A DNA stretch of 64,000 bases. Source: Acanthornis magna (taxonomy: Eukaryota; Chordata; Aves; Passeriformes; Acanthizidae). The position numbers were made by a program, and so were the translations under genes. The stretch lies in NCBI GenBank assembly GCA_036785705.1, contig JAWUZG010000139.1, positions 310,001-374,000 on the forward strand. Direction: 5' to 3'. This document shows positions 28,201 to 43,500 of this stretch, piece by piece; the first letter of the stretch is position 1, and every line of letters starts with the position of its first letter. The notes under the pieces are model-generated. The model was not told where the DNA came from. It did no database searches and saw nothing but the letters and a program-made list of their open reading frames with translations.

Positions 28201-31200
28201 TTTGATCTCATATGAAAGAAACACTTTCACGCCAAACAAAACAGAATTCTATGAGTACTTTTTCCCCCCAAAAAATAGCGCATATTTGCTTGTCTCTGTA
28301 GCCAACTCCACGAGACTCCATCTCCTTCCCTGAGGCAGGACTGTGACGTGGAGTGAGTCCCTCTGGGGCCCAAGGGAGGAATGTCCAGGCACTGAGGTTT
28401 CACTCTGTGAGCAGGCAGGGAAGGACAGACAGATGCTGGATTTTATCACACTGAAAGAGTCAGCCAGTGCAGCTGGGATGCTCAGAGAAACCAAAATGTG
28501 AGACTGGGATGGGCCAAGGGCAAACTGCTACACACGTGCACAGCAAAAGAGAACGGGACAAAGTTGTACCTCGGAGTGCCTTGGTGGCAACACAGCTGCT
28601 GAAGGCTTTTACCGGTCTGGTAAGACCTCGCAGCTGTACTGGCTCAGAGATGCACTCAGAAATTAAATCTAGCCTTACCTTTGCAAAAAATACATTCAGA
28701 GACCTAAGTCTGTTTAATGAGTACTGATTTGTTCATTAAGCTGACAGGTGAATTTCCTCTTCAATCTACATTATATTGCATGTTACTTCTGTTGGTTTCT
28801 GGGGAAAAAAAGCAGCAGCAGCCGCCCTTATTTAAAAACAAACAAAAAAGCCCCTCATGATGAGATTGACATGAAAGAAACTTCTTTCTCATCAGTAATT
28901 GCTTCCCCCTGGGCTTGACAAGGTTTACAAATTAAAGCTTTTCCTTCATAGATGGCTTGACCTATCATGAATTATAGCTGCTGCTACTGGTCCACTCCTC
29001 CCTGCACACAAGGCTTGCTATCTCAATTTTGCACTGTAATTAAATATTTTCTGATGGCACGTTATTTATTATTCCTCACCTTCAGCTCTCCTGGTGTTTA
29101 TACATCTCCACATATGAGTAGGCAATTCAAAAACTGTTATTAACAATATTAATAACCTGAGAGCTTGTTTGATGTGAGTGAGACACAGGGGTGGAACTGC
29201 TTGACTGCAAGGAACAAGGGGTGGGGGTTTTTTTTGTTGTCTTTGTTTGTTTTTTTAATTGTTGCATTATCTAGTACCATCTAGTCTTTGTCCACAATCA
29301 AAGATCTTAAGCAGTTCAGGAGGAAATACGAAAAAAGTACTGATGCGGGAAATTTATAACTAATCTCATTTGACCATTACAAAACTACCCAAGAGTGAAG
29401 CAAAGAAAAAAAAGAAGAATAGGCATATTTTTGTTATCTTACTTATTAATTTTTTGCTCTTAAAAAAAAAACAACACATCTTTCCTCCCAAAACCAACTT
29501 GGAAGATAAGTAGGACCTGTTGCACTAGAAGGCAAACCAAGATCAAGCAAAAGAGGCATGTCATATTTCAGACATTCACACCTAACTGTCAATATAATTC
29601 TTCCAAAACTTTAAGGTTGGTTTTTTTCCTTATTTGTCTTCTCTATATTCTCATCTGTACTGCTACTACCACAAGCAATACTCAGTGCAGCCCTTGAAAA
29701 ATCACTGTGACTTGGTACCAACTGAGAATTCGGCCCACGAGATAAAGGTGTTCACCCACAGACTCAACTCAGTGCACTTCAGAGCTGCTAATTACAAACC
29801 TTTCCATTGCAATCCTAGTGCGCCACACTTAATACATCTGACAAACCTTATGGCAATCAGCTTCCCATTTTGCATCTTGCTCCGTATTTCCCACAATCTC
29901 CTGCAGGAGATGGGCCACAGTCAACAGCCCCATCTCCCTCCTCTCCTCCCCAAGGAGCACTGGGGCAAGAGGCACAGTCTGCACCTTTGTGAGCTCAGAA
30001 GCCAAGGATCAGGCAGCCCCTCTCACACTTCTCAGGTAGGAAGGGCACCAGAGCTCAGAGTCCTGGGGAGCGCTTGGGGGGGAGGGACAAACATGGAAGG
30101 AAGGGGTGAGAGGCAGAGCCCAATAGGCATGGGAACAGGAAAAGCAGGCAGAACTGAGAGAGGATCCATTTTGGTTAGTGTTTTGCTGAAAATATAATTG
30201 ATGAATAAAAGCATCCGCTGAAAGGAATTAGCGTACAGCTGGGATGGTTTTTTATGGAGAAGATGATTACAGTGACCTCCCAGGTGAGCATGGTGCTCAC
30301 AGCCCTGGGGCAGCAGGGGCAGATCCAGAGAACACCCAAAATTATTTGCTGACGTAACAAACCAAGTTTAAAAAGACGTAAATATCTAGATCAACAATAC
30401 TCTTTAGAGGCTCCACATGCAAAGCACCTGTAACCATCAATAAGTATTTTCTTTTATAATTAACAATACTATTTGGTTTTATGTGTACAGTATACTAATG
30501 AAAAATAAATTACATGCTGCATAACTAGAGCACACTAACATAGTCACATTTGACTGCTAAAGCTTTTGTTTTCCAAGAAGTCAGTGCTTTTCCCCATTTT
30601 GCTAACTCACAAGAAAAAGGAATTGCTATGGCAATGGTAACTTACTTGAGGTTGAAAGGCATCCAAAAGCCAGGATCTGCAAAACTCTTATTTCTCACTT
30701 ACTGCCAATTTAATCCTAATCTATTTGTTTTTAAAGACTTGATTCAGGCCCTGTGATACATGCTGTACTAGAAATATATTGAAAATTATGATTTTGCAAA
30801 GGGCATTTTATAGACATCCCATATCACAGCAAATTTCATCAACTTCTTTTAAAATACATAGATGAAAATATGCATTTTTTGTCCAACATTTAAATCAATG
30901 TTGTTTGTGTAATGCAATGTATTTGAAACACTAATTAGGTTGCCTGACAAGACTTTTCAGCAATTTAAGGTACTGAAAATATTTTCATTTATTCTCTACC
31001 CTTACTACTCTCAGACATAAAGCTGTGTATATTTATGTCTGTTTTTCCCCCTCAACAGAAGAAATAAATTCACAACATCATGAAAATGGGATTTTACAAT
31101 GAGTTAGCATTTATCACACCAAACCACTAAGACGTCTTGCTCAGCTGGAACTGTGCACATTCCCAGATGGTGTATTGGATTATAATTTCACAAAATGAGT

Positions 31201-33499
31201 TTACTCTCTCAACAATTTCTCCTGCAATTTCCTCGGAAAAGTCATCTAAATACTTCCACAGTCTCTATTTCCACTCCCTGTGGAGTCTCCCATATCTTTT
31301 CTGTATGGCATTATTTTATTTTGCTATCATGGATTATTGTATGTAAGAATTATGCTACTGAGATTCTCCTATGGCATTCTTACTTTTTATTCTTTCATTA
31401 TAATATTTATAGCAAGATCTTTACAAGCTGGCTTTTAATTTTTTTCATCCTGTACCTTTCACCAGTTCATTTTCCCTGCACCTGATTTCTTTAATAACTA
31501 AACTATGACTTGCCATATCCATGAACAACAATGAAAAGTAAAAATTTATCTATGTTGACACCTAGGTAATAGGAGAGCTGCACAAACCCTAGAAAGACAA
31601 CTGCATTTCCGCTGTATGGTGAGACCAACTTGGTGGCCTACAGCACGGGGTCAGGAGGTGACCCTGGACTCGTAGGATATTGGCACTGAGTGCCAGCCCT
31701 GGGAGCAGCCTCTCCTGCTGCAGAGATGGGAAATGGTGGCAGATCTTCGCTGGCCGGGGGCTGAAGAGGAGGCAACAACAAGGAGAGGCCAGGGATGGTT
31801 CATGTTTGCCCACAGTCACACGAGAACCCTGGCACCAGCTGGGTTAGTGACACATGAGCGATGGAGGCACCACGGTAACCTTCCTGAAACAGAAATTGCT
31901 CCTTAGAGAGGCATCACCTGCAAAAGTCTCTGCCCGAAGGTCATGAGGCAGAGAGAAATATGCTGATGTGGACTATTTTAGAGATGAACCAGAATATTTT
32001 CCTCACCTAATCTGGGCTCACCCAACCTTAATTTTATGATTCTAAATTAAGTATGTCAAGAAAAGAAACAGGTGTACAGCTAAATTACAGGTTACATTGC
32101 TCAGAGCACAACCCAAGGTTACAAAAGGGTTTTATTTGGACTTAGGGCTTGTCAGTGGCATTATATAATCCAACAACCAAGGATTTACATTATTTTACCT
32201 TTGTTCTCAAATGAAGATTTCTTACTGATTTATTGATTTTGTTTGTACAAGTGGAAGGAAGCTCATGGGTAATCCTTGGTGGTGGGACATTGCAGCTCTA
32301 ATTAGGTCATCATCTCCTTTCAAATTGGAATGTGGCTTGCTTTGCTAAAATATTTGCATATTCTGAAAATTCAAAAATTCGTTGTTTACTGCACACATAC
32401 ACTCAATATACCTCAAATAACAGTGACCCAAGCTCACACAATTAACACAGCAGTTACAGTATTGCAGGGACACCTTTGCTATTGCAGACCTCCAAAAGTA
32501 GCCCATTTTTTGTAGTTTGCATAGATGCTGAGACAAAACACAACTTCTGATAAGAATCACTCTTGTTTCCAAGAGATAAGTAATGAAACAAACACAGCCA
32601 TGTACTCCCAAAATAATTTTGCTAAGTGAATGCAAGCAAATTGGATACCAAGGTAAGCCTTTTATTTGGTTATAATCCCTGTGTGGATGCCTATTCTAGC
32701 TACAAAGGGCATGTGCAAGTTGCTCAGTCAAACATCATTTCTGGTTAATGACAGAACAACTCATACAGAAAACATAAAAGTTTGCTTGGCCTTTACACTC
32801 CACCTTGTGCAACATCTCAAATAGTTAACATGCACAATGTATTAAAGAAAAAAATTTAAGAATCTACAGTCTTAACAAACATGAACCAGTAACTAATCAT
32901 TACTGTTCCACTGTAATCTCTGCTGTCCACAACATACATTTCTGGACATAGAAATGAGAAAATTAGGTGGCAATATTTAAATTAATACACCATATACATA
33001 TTCACTACATGCTGCTCTTACAAAATCTTGCACACAGCCAAACTATTGAAGCTGCCATTGGAACTGACAAACTGATCAAAGCACCTGGAAAGCAACAATG
33101 TTCTGAAGTAGAGCTGTGCTTTCTCCTTCTGCCTTACTGGAGCTCTGGTGACTAATCTGTAAAACTATTCATGCATTTCTCCGTCATTTACTCTTTCCAA
33201 CACATTGCTCTCTTTACTTAATGCAACAGGTTAACATTCACAAAAAGTCTAATGATGAAAATAATTAAAAGCTGTTTAAAATTCACAAATTTGGTGTTCG
33301 GCAAAAATATGTAAATCAATGAATCAGTAAATGGATAAATTTACTTTTTAGTTATAAATGGAGTTCCTTGGGATTTTTTGTTTTCCTCATGCATCTCGTG
33401 TTCTAGACGACAGATTTTACTAGCAATGGTTCAATCCATGAAGGCTGCATATTGGAACTAGCAGGTACGTGTACATTTATAGCCCTATACATATTAGAT
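25291..33499. other. Intergenic DNA, no gene recognised
   Basis: A 187-codon plus frame at 29634-30197 has no domain, no splice context and no paralogous look, so it was not called. A locally GC-richer patch lies at about 31600-31960. T and A runs occur near 29230 and 29461. Confidence 0.55.
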
Positions 33500-33533
33500 A
33501 CATATATGTATACACACACACATACGCACACAT
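33500..33533. repeat. TA/CA dinucleotide microsatellite
   Basis: ATATATGTATACACACACAC followed by ATACGCACACA forms a short alternating purine-pyrimidine tract. Confidence 0.8.
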
Positions 33534-36500
33534 TTCTATAGACACAAATAACCTTTCAGAGACCCAAATGCACTCGAACATTTAAGCAAAGCACAAGAAG
33601 AAACAGAATATATAGGAATCGGCAGATCTGAAGATCAGCCACTGGCCTGGAAAGGAAATGCTTTCTCTCTGGCAGTTTGTGAACATATGCTCTTAGACGT
33701 GAGTCATATGTGGGACTATATCACACACACATATAAAATAACACATCATTTACAAATTACAGACTTTTCACATCTAAGCATTTCTGGAACATGACTGAAT
33801 CCAAACCATTAGTACTCCAGGAAAGCTCATTACAGAGACAATTTAACAGACTAGAAGATGCCTTTCCCAAGATACTTTCCCAACTTATCTTGGGTTATTT
33901 GCTAAATGGACAGAACAATATTGCTCACATCTCATATGAATTTCTTGCCAAGGCCAAGAAGTGAGAAGGACAAACAGTAAGGCTGTGGTTATATAGTCAT
34001 CTCAGACAGCTAAAGACATGCCTTTTCCCCAGCAGTTGAAGCCGCACCTTTCACTTTAGAGATGCAAAGCTGTGCTGGTTTTGGATGGCACAGAATTTTT
34101 TTTTTTCATAGTAGCTGGTATGGGGCTGTTTGGGATTTCTGCTGAAGACAGTATTGATAATACAGGGATGTTTTAGCTTTTGCTGCACAGTGTTTACACA
34201 GAGCCGAGGCCTTTTCTGCTTGTCACCCCATCCCAGCAGTAAGTGGGCTGGGGGTGCACGAGAAGTGGAGAGGTGACAGAGCTGACCCAAGGGATATTCC
34301 ATACCATACAGCTCATGCTCGCTATATAAAGGTGGGGAAAGGAGGAGGAGGGCAGGACATTTGGAGCAATGCATTTGTCTTCCTGAGTCACTGAACACCT
34401 GCCTGCCCACAGGAAGCAATGAATGTATTCCTTGTTTTGCTTTGCTTTTTGCAGCGTTTCTGCTTTTCCTATTATACTATTTTTTTCTCAACCCATGAGT
34501 TTTCTCATTTTTTCTCTTCTGATCCTCTCCCTCATCCTGCTGATGGGGAGGGACTGAGTGCCTGCCTGGGGCTTGGCTGCTGGCTGGGGCTAAACCATGA
34601 AAACAGAGCTGATTGGGAAGATATATTTTTCAAACACGGAGGAAACAAGAGTACTCAATTTTGACATAATTGGAGTTTCCGGTGCAGCCAAAGGTCTTTC
34701 AACTGCCTCAAAGCACTTCATAACCTGGAGGTGGGAAATAGAGCTGGGGCTTCAAAGACCAAACCATACACCTCTGCTGTGCTTGCTGCAACCAGTCCCA
34801 TCTAACCCTACTGCTCTGTCTTTAACCACGGCAATTTCTCCACTAGTGGGCCTGACCTCAGACCTTGAGGAAACATTAGGTTCTAATACAGGTGTGGGGG
34901 TGGAATTGTTAATGGTACAGAGTTTTGGTATCTGAAGACAGAGAAGTTCCTGTCTAGTCTATATGCTTCAGGCACAGGAGGATGCTACATGCAGCACGGA
35001 TCACCCCAAAAGAGGTGACACTTTTTTTCAGCTCACTCTGAATGGATTAGAGCAAACAGGTAACATTCAGACACACAGCTGCAGTAGAAACCCCTATCAG
35101 TATCTTGACATTCATCCAAGTAATGAGTTACGAGAGTTAAGGGTTCAGAGAAAGATATTATCGTCCCTTAATCACTGACCAAAACCAGCAGTTTATCGGA
35201 AAACTGATTCTCACAAACTTTGGCTTCCCACAAATAGCAAGAATACTTTTTTCTCTCCCTATTTCTCTCCAATACTACTTTTTCTTTTCCCCTCCAGCCC
35301 TTTCTGACCCCCTGACTGCCCCCCAACACACACACAAACTTTGTGTTCCTCTCTGTACAGTTTTTTCTGCTAAGAAACATTCGATTACATCTTCTTTCAT
35401 GTTCAGAGTTTTCTTTAAATTCTGCTTGGATTTTTTTGGCTCTTGCTTCTTGAAGTTGCCATTTCTGTGAATCATTAATTCAGAGATGTATGAACAATCT
35501 TACTTGATAGATTGTGTATTATGTTACCTCTCACTTTCCTCTGTTATCTTACATGTTGTCAAATCAGACTTCAAATTATGTCACAGCTACTCTTTCTGAA
35601 TGGTTAATTTTTCACTGAGAGTCACACAGATGGGCAATTATTTTAAGGCTTGAATACCTGCCAACAATTGTAATGGCATAAAGCTGATCTCAAAAGCCCA
35701 CACAACCATAGAAAACACCAAAAAACAGAAGACAACTCTGAATGTAAACTATACCAATTTTTATGGGTGGCAAAGTTTAAATGAAAATTGTCCACACTAT
35801 TAACAAAGCCTTCAATCACTAAAAGCATGTACTTCTGTATATACAAACACACAAAGGTGCACATTTTAAATCCCAAAGAATAACTAGAGAGAACCAAACC
35901 AACATATAGAATAACAATGTTTCATTTATTTATGTATTTTAAAACAAGCACACTACTCATGGGAGGAATAGGATAACCATCCTTTAAGCTCCATGTATTT
36001 ATCTATAAAAATGAATAAAATAGAAGCACCACTCTTGAAAAAAAAAGTCACCTGGAGAAGTGGGAAGTGGGTCACTTTCCATGTCCTCTAGCCTGCAGAA
36101 TGGCCAGTGACTAATAAATCCTCTTTTAACTATCTGTTATACATCCACTGAAACTGGGACAAAAAATATGGAGTCCCTCATATAAGCGTCTGGAAAACCA
36201 CCCCTGCATTGTGGCCCTCTCCTGTTGCTGGCATACATTGATTCTGCATACTGACACTGCTCCTGCTGCAATGTTATCCCACTTACAGAATAGCCCAGGG
36301 AAGAACTGAGATCTAAAGAAATCACCAAACTTACTTCTACAGCCACCCTGAACAATAACATACACATAACAGTACACAGAAAAGAGTTTATCTAAGTGTA
36401 CAAAGTCATATAGCACCAAGCCAAGTCTGTCACTCACCTAAATCATCTGCTGCCTTCCCCTCTTTCCCCCTAAAAGCCCTCCCAAATTTTTATCAATTTT

Positions 36501-39500
36501 CCAAAACTCTGAAACAAACCCCCAGATATTCTGAAAAATGCACATTGAGAATTAGGACTTATTGGTTTGCACAGGATGAAACAAAACAGTGATAAGAAGG
36601 ATTACTCAATACAGCCATCTAAAGCACACTTTCAACAGAAAGTGTTGCCATGAAGCGGTCCATGCTTCAAGGTGCACATGGAGAAGTCTTTCATATCCAG
36701 AAGAATCATTTGTAGAGAGACTCGAATATTTGGTTCCAAATCTATAAATAATTAAAATTAATAATTAAATACATAGCCAGTCTTGTCTGAAAAGAAAATT
36801 CAGAAACTGTTACAAGTACTTCTTCAATGACATCGACTTTCTTAAGCATAGTACAGACTTCTCTCAACAGTGAAAAATGGAACATGTGATGTTTCAGAAG
36901 CAGACGAAGAAAAGGCTGGGTGCTAAACCACAAGTTTCTAGGAGACTGCTCACTTCACCAGGACTTTGTTCAATACTCTAGCAGACAATACCAGCAAGCG
37001 CCAGCTCCATACAATACACACCAGTAGAATAAAAGAGAAAGAGAGTTCAGGCAAACTGTAAGAACAAACCCTGCCATTATTTGAGTAATTGCCTGATTTT
37101 ATAATAATTTTGTTTCATGGGATTTTTTTTTCCACATGTGGTTCTCTTTCCTTTTCTCCATTTCTTTTCTACAAATTTAGAGAATGGTCTAAATTGCAGA
37201 CATTGTAGAATGTCTACTATAGAATTTTGAAGAAATCCTGACATTGATTTCAGGCATGTGAAATTGTGTGTTCATACATGGACACATAGCCAGGTCTTGA
37301 GATCTATAAAGATCCTCCTTGGCATGAGTGTCCTATTAACCAACTACAGTCCATGAGTAAATAGGAAAGGATTGAGAAAGTGAAGGGAACACACCAGAAC
37401 GTGTCAGTCATTTATGATCAGCAAGGCAAACAATAGCATTACAGTGCTAAGTTTTAAAATTCCATTTCAAGAAATTGTTTATGCTGTTGAAACAGAGCTG
37501 ACTTCATAAACCACATACAGTTTTGATTCCAGAGCATGCAATAATTAAAGATATAGTTGGTAGCTGTTGCACAGATTTCCTGTTTTCAAGAGGAGTGAAG
37601 TTAATTAATCTCTGGCTTTCCAAAAGCATTAAAAACGAGAAACAGCCTTCTAGACTGCAGCCTTTTAGACTGATTTGGCCAGAATCGGCTTATTAAAGCA
37701 GCTTCTCTATTTAACATCATGGGGACTACCAAGTGCATGTTCAGCTCTTCACAGATGAAGAGAACTGTTCCTCTAGCTCACGGCTGCTTCGCCCAAAACA
37801 GTCCCCAGACTTGAGTGGAAGTATTAACAGTAATAATCCATCAGCCAAAGGGAGGGAAGACTGCACATCTCACAGACCCACGAGTTCCATGAATGACTAC
37901 ACAGCAGACAGCAAAATAAGCAGTAGGTAGCATAGAGACAGGGGGCATGAGAAAAAGCAATGTACTACAGGGGAAATCAGGCACATGATGAAGAACTAAA
38001 AAAATTTCATCAGGAATTTAAGTGAACTCTTCTACTGCTCTCATTCAAATCAATGCTCTCTGAGCAGAACACCTATAACACTGCACTTGCCTTGCAACTA
38101 GGTGACTACTAATTACTACCTGGACTGAGAAAGATGCTCCACTGTTTTAATACTTGAAAGAGAACAGGGTTGGCAACCTCTGTGTAATTAGTTTCCTATC
38201 AAGAGAAAGGATTTCAGATGTAGGATGCCTGAGGAGGAGGGAGAGAGGACAGCCTCTCTGTATATACAGACACATTTTTGTTCATTCTTTTCTCTCTGGT
38301 GACCTCCCCTTTATTTTCCTGCACTGTAAGGGACGACTTATCATTAATGGCATAATGCATATTATTATTCATTAGCACTGTTTTTCTTATGTCAACCTAT
38401 CCTATCTTGTTGGCTTTCAAGTTTCTTTCAGAGAGACCCACTACATTTAAAAGCATATATAAATTGCCATTAAAGTTTTCCTTTAAAAGAGAAATGCTAC
38501 AACAGCTGACCAAAAAATTATCATTAAAACAGTTTTCAATGACAGTACATCTTTGAAGGCATTGTGCTTTTGCTAAGTATTATTAACTAATTTCAATTCA
38601 CACCTGGAGTGTTTTTACATCTTTATATAAGATAAAATCTTACATATTATTTTATCTCCACTTTACAGTAGGTTTTGGAAATATTTCAATTTTGTAAACA
38701 TGAAGTCAATGCAAAGTGCTTTCTCCCATATTCACCAGAGCTGAACCCTCCATGTCTCCACCAGGAGCTTTTCCCATCTCACACAGGTCTGACTACCCCT
38801 ACAGAAAACCCAAAACACCAGTCTCACAGCAACTGTTCTCTCCCTCTCAAAGCTACATCCCTCTCAAGGCCCTACATTAGAGGACAATCATCTGCTTCTA
38901 TGTACAGACACGGAAGGCAAGTGTGGAAGTAACTTCAGTCCTTGCTTCTTGGGGTTCTCCAAAACTACAGCAAAACTATTTTATCGTATAGTTTCAGTGA
39001 CTAATGGCATGCAGCCATGAAAGCTCTTTTGGGCAGCCCACTGGAGAGGTAAGAATAAGCTATGATAATATTTTATAGGAAATTTTTTATAAGCCTCTCT
39101 GGTCTACTGGAAATTTCAGTGTTTTTCAAACTTCAGAAATCTTCTGAGCCTTCACTGCACAATCTCTAAAGTATATTCCAGGAATTGTTACACTACTAGC
39201 ACTGAACAAAAATGAATAACGATTAAAAAAAATGCAGAGGGAAAGAGGAAAATAAAGACTCACAGAAAGTGAATTAAATAATAAGAAAAAAAAATCTCCT
39301 TTCATTCAGATAAATTTCAGTACTATTATTATTGCCATGCAGTATGAAATGTCTAAAATAATTATAGGAGAGTGAAATCTGAAAGAGAAGGTGAAAAGTT
39401 GCTTGCTTACCAACATTTTACTGCCCTTATTTCACCTCTCTTGGTGGCAAGAAGCCTTTAGCCTACTGTGCTGAGATTTGAACAAAAAAAATTTTTCTGT

Positions 39501-39956
39501 TAAATCCCAACATCCATAAAATCAAAGAGAAATTTGTAGAACTGGGTTCTATATCTGTACTGATTGTCAGTGGTGTTAGACACAGATAGCATATAATTCT
39601 AAACTCCTTGGTCTGAGAAAGTTACCATTGCAGCATTTCTCCATATAGAGAGTTTATGAGACTTTACAGTAAGCTTTGGCAATTCTTTGCTATATATGTG
39701 AGCTCATCCATCACATAAAAATTTTGAATCAATGACACTACAACATTTTATAAAGGAGACAAAGTCCATTTAGTTTTTCATCTTTCCTGACAGAAGTTAT
39801 TTTCTAATTTCTAAGTCCTTCATTCACTGATCAGGAACTACATTGCCATTACCTAAGTTTCATGTAAGTGCAAACAGATTAGTGACACAGATATCTCAAT
39901 ATTTACCATTACTGTCTGAAGTTCCCACCAATGCATACTCTTTCTCCAGGCCACTT
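33534..39956. other. Intergenic DNA, nothing recognised
   Basis: AT-rich sequence with only short, overlapping open frames and no known repeat family that I could identify. Confidence 0.55.
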
Positions 39957-39958
39957 AA

Positions 39959-40005
<47 letters not shown>

Positions 40006-40021
40006 AAAAAAAAGAGAGAGA
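39957..40021. repeat. Poly(A) tract, 44 bases, with AG tail
   Basis: A 44-base run of A is followed by a G, a further A run and GAGAGAG. Upstream sequence shows no recognisable retroposed gene, so I treat it as a simple repeat. Confidence 0.95.
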
Positions 40022-40548
40022 CATCATTTTCACCTGCAATAATAAATAAAAGTGAATGCATAAAGACACTGAAAAGTTAAAGTGCATAATGAAAAGAACA
40101 GCATTTCTTTTCCTTTCTAGGAGCATAACACTTCTTTCTAAACACTGTCTGAAAGTGGAGGGTTTAGGCTAACCGCATTTTCATATGAAAAATATTCCAT
40201 GAAAATGTGATTCCGTAAGCAGAAATTCTAATTTGTATGGCAGAAGGCTTTAAATGCCTGTCTACATTTAAAGCCACATTCATTTAATAGCCAGTCAGCC
40301 CATTCCTCCTTTGGCTATCTCTAGAGGGAAAAATGGATTCCCATTAGTAATTCTCAGGCTTGGAGAAAGCTCTGACCTGTGCACAGGGTTTATCAAGGTC
40401 TGCTTTCTCTGCAACAGCTACAGAGGGGGGCAATCCTCAAGAGACTTGCTCCTGCTGTTTTCTTCTGATGAAGCAACCTTTGCATCTCCTCTGTATTTTA
40501 TCACCCAAAATACAGCTCTCATCAATAATCAGGAAAGAGACATCTAAC

Positions 40549-40567
40549 TTTTTTTTTTTTTTTTTTT
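40549..40567. repeat. Poly(T) tract
   Basis: A run of 19 T bases about 550 bases past the poly(A) tract. Confidence 0.9.
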
Positions 40568-43500
40568 AAGTTTTTGGGTTTTTTCCTCCAAACACAAGGC
40601 TAGAATATGAGCATTGAATCCACTAAGGTTTAGTGGTGAAAATGTCAACTCCATGTATTCCGCCTTTGTAAAAGTTAGCAAAATACTAGGAAAAGGAGCA
40701 GAGAAAATCCTTGGCAGGAGAGGGGCAGTAGGCTCTTTACACAAAGGCCCTCCATAATCTTGAAAATATAATCTCAACCATCAAGACAAACAGAGCCCAC
40801 CAATAATACGCATATTCCACATTACCTTCACCACTTGCTCACAAGAAGGCTAAATTTTTGTGTGCAGTTCTGATCCAGAGTCAGCCCAGCGTAACATTGA
40901 TGTTGGTGGTGCTACTCTGGTTACATTCTTATTATGTAAATTAAGGGGCCAAATTTTGCCTTAAAGAAGTACGAGATATGGTGCTCTTTCTGTAACACAT
41001 GCTTTATTTGTGGCCTGTTATTTTTTTCCCATTTTATCTCCTTAAAAGAACAACAATCTTTCTTTCTCATAGGGTAGAATCTAGAAAGGTTTCCTTTTCA
41101 TAGAGATTGAACTGTTTCCTATAAACATTGTTTCTATTACATCTACATGATCTAAGATAATGGTTGTAATAGAAAATACAATGAAAAAGAATGAGTGAGC
41201 TCATTTGAAATACAGGAGGCTTTGTCTTACTGGTAACAGCCAGAGGATGCCATAAAAGAAAACAATCCCTTAAAAATGCCAGACCACAAAAGCAGTCGAT
41301 AGACATAACGATAAGCACTGGCTAATCAATAGTGATAAGTCAGTGCAACTCAGCTGACAGATGCTTCTTCAACAACAGTTTTTCTAATTCCTACCTCACT
41401 AGCATAAACATATCAGGCCAATGCCTTAATAAGAAAGCTCTTCAGTAGATAACATGGCAGCAGAATGAAGATGGTACCACACCACCCCCTTACCAATCAC
41501 CTCAATCTCTTCTATATTTTGCAGAACAAGGCCTCCCCAGGGACACTGCTGACTACCAAAGCCTTATTTTTATATGAGGGTGGAGGACATAAGGAGAATC
41601 AACATTCCTTGTCAAAAGCAATTGAACGCTGCAGCACTCTGACATGCTTTCAGAGAATGCAGAAAAACATCAGCTAGCGAAGAAAGGGGACATCTGAATA
41701 ACCACAGCTAATGAACCACAGCTAATAAACCACACCTAACCAGAGCTGTCTCTAATAAAGAGGTAAAGAAAAAATAAGGAAAAGTTATTTACTAGACATT
41801 TGTTTTAAATGAAATGAAACAGCAAACACTCAGGTTGACCAATTTTTCAAGCATATTCATACACTTTCACAGCAGAAACTTATCTCTGTGTGTGTGCAGA
41901 CTTAAACAATAAAAAAACTTTTTTAGCTACAACAGGCTGCAAGAATAAGTCTTACCTTTTACAAATGAGGTTGTTCCTCACTCCTATCCATTTCCACATG
42001 ATGCTGTGGGGGATCCTAGCTGCATCACTGTGACCAGGCCACCTGACTTTTTGGGCTCACTTTGGTTTCTCCTGTTCTCTCCACTCACAAAGGCTCTTTC
42101 ACCACCAAGTGCTCTCTGGCCTGTTCTCATTTCTCTCTATACCCCTGAGCTTTTGCTTCCCAGTTTGCCAAGGATAAGGATGTCCACTGCTTATTTGTGA
42201 AATTTTCAAATCTGCACTTTCCTGTGCACATCAATGAGCAGCATTTAATTTTCTAGGGCTTCGCTGTTGCTGTGTCACACTGCACTCTCTGAACGATGGG
42301 ATGGGCCACAAGTATCTACAGCTGTTCCACTTCTCCCAGGCTCCCTTCAAATAATATTTTTATTGCTTTTATTTCTTGTTTCTCATCTTTTAAGTGGATT
42401 CTAAGCTTCTAACACAAGAAAGCTGTTCTTAAAGCCTGCTCCCTTTAAAGTATCCAATCAAATTCAAAGTCTTGGGGCCAATTGCAAGCAGGGAGTTCAG
42501 CTTGTTGCTGATTTAAGATACTTAGCTCTATCACAAAACCAGGCAAGTTTAACACCTGCATAACTTCACTGCAAAAATAGAGAACACCTGTGATTTCTCA
42601 GACAGCTAATGATGTAGGAAGGAGATTGCTGCAGTTTTCATTTTAAAAAAGTTAATCACTCATCTATTTTCAACCTGGATATTTGGGACAAACAAAGACA
42701 GGTTTTAGGCATAGAGGGCACCACCTATTCTCCAAAATAATGGCCATGGTCAACCCTCCTGCCACGGCCAAGCCTTCAGCATTGATGGAGAAGCCTGTCT
42801 GTGCCATACAGCCATGAGGGAGATAGTGCTTCAGCAAGTTTAGGAGCAACATCAGCATCCCTTGCCCTCAGTGGGCAAGAAACGCTTATCCAATTTGCCT
42901 CCTCCCCCCTCTAAAGCAACAGCACAAAATAAGCACATGAAGCCCTTTCAAATAAAATAAAGTCCCTTAAAGTACACCTGCCTCTCCGGAAGAGTTGAAA
43001 GAGCAAATCGCATTAGTGAGGGTATCAGTTGCCTGAAGCAAGATTAGTCACAATTGAGAGCCACGAGAGATGCACTGTGCTTCTCAAACAACCCTGGAGA
43101 GCAGCAGACATGGCACAGGCACAGCAGCTGACAGAAAACAGCACCTGGAGGTCAGCTGGGGCACTCAACACTCTCAAGTGGAGGTGGAAGTTTCGGTTCA
43201 CACTGCAGCATCTGGCCCCTAAGGTGTTCCTCAAAGTTTTCAAGTGCTGCAACAAGAAGAAATTAAGAACCTCTGAAGTAAAAGAAGGCCTCTGAATAAG
43301 GCTGTCGCCCCTCACCTCCTACACAGCAGGAGGGCACTGTTAGAAATAGATCTTAATATCGATGAGCCTCTGTGTGTCTGGCTGCTCTGGTCACAGGAAT
43401 TCAAATTTGTTTGATGTTTTAATGGCTTTGACAGTGTAGCAACACTTCAGATATTGACCCCACTGTATAATCTCAACTGAACTCCTGAACCATGCAAATA

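Noticed and set aside
29634..30197. 187-codon open frame on the plus strand, the longest in the window
   Set aside because: Low-complexity His/Pro/Ser composition, no domain, no splice context and no family resemblance.
39957..40021. Poly(A) run as the tail of a processed pseudogene
   Set aside because: No gene-like sequence precedes it and no flanking duplication was found.
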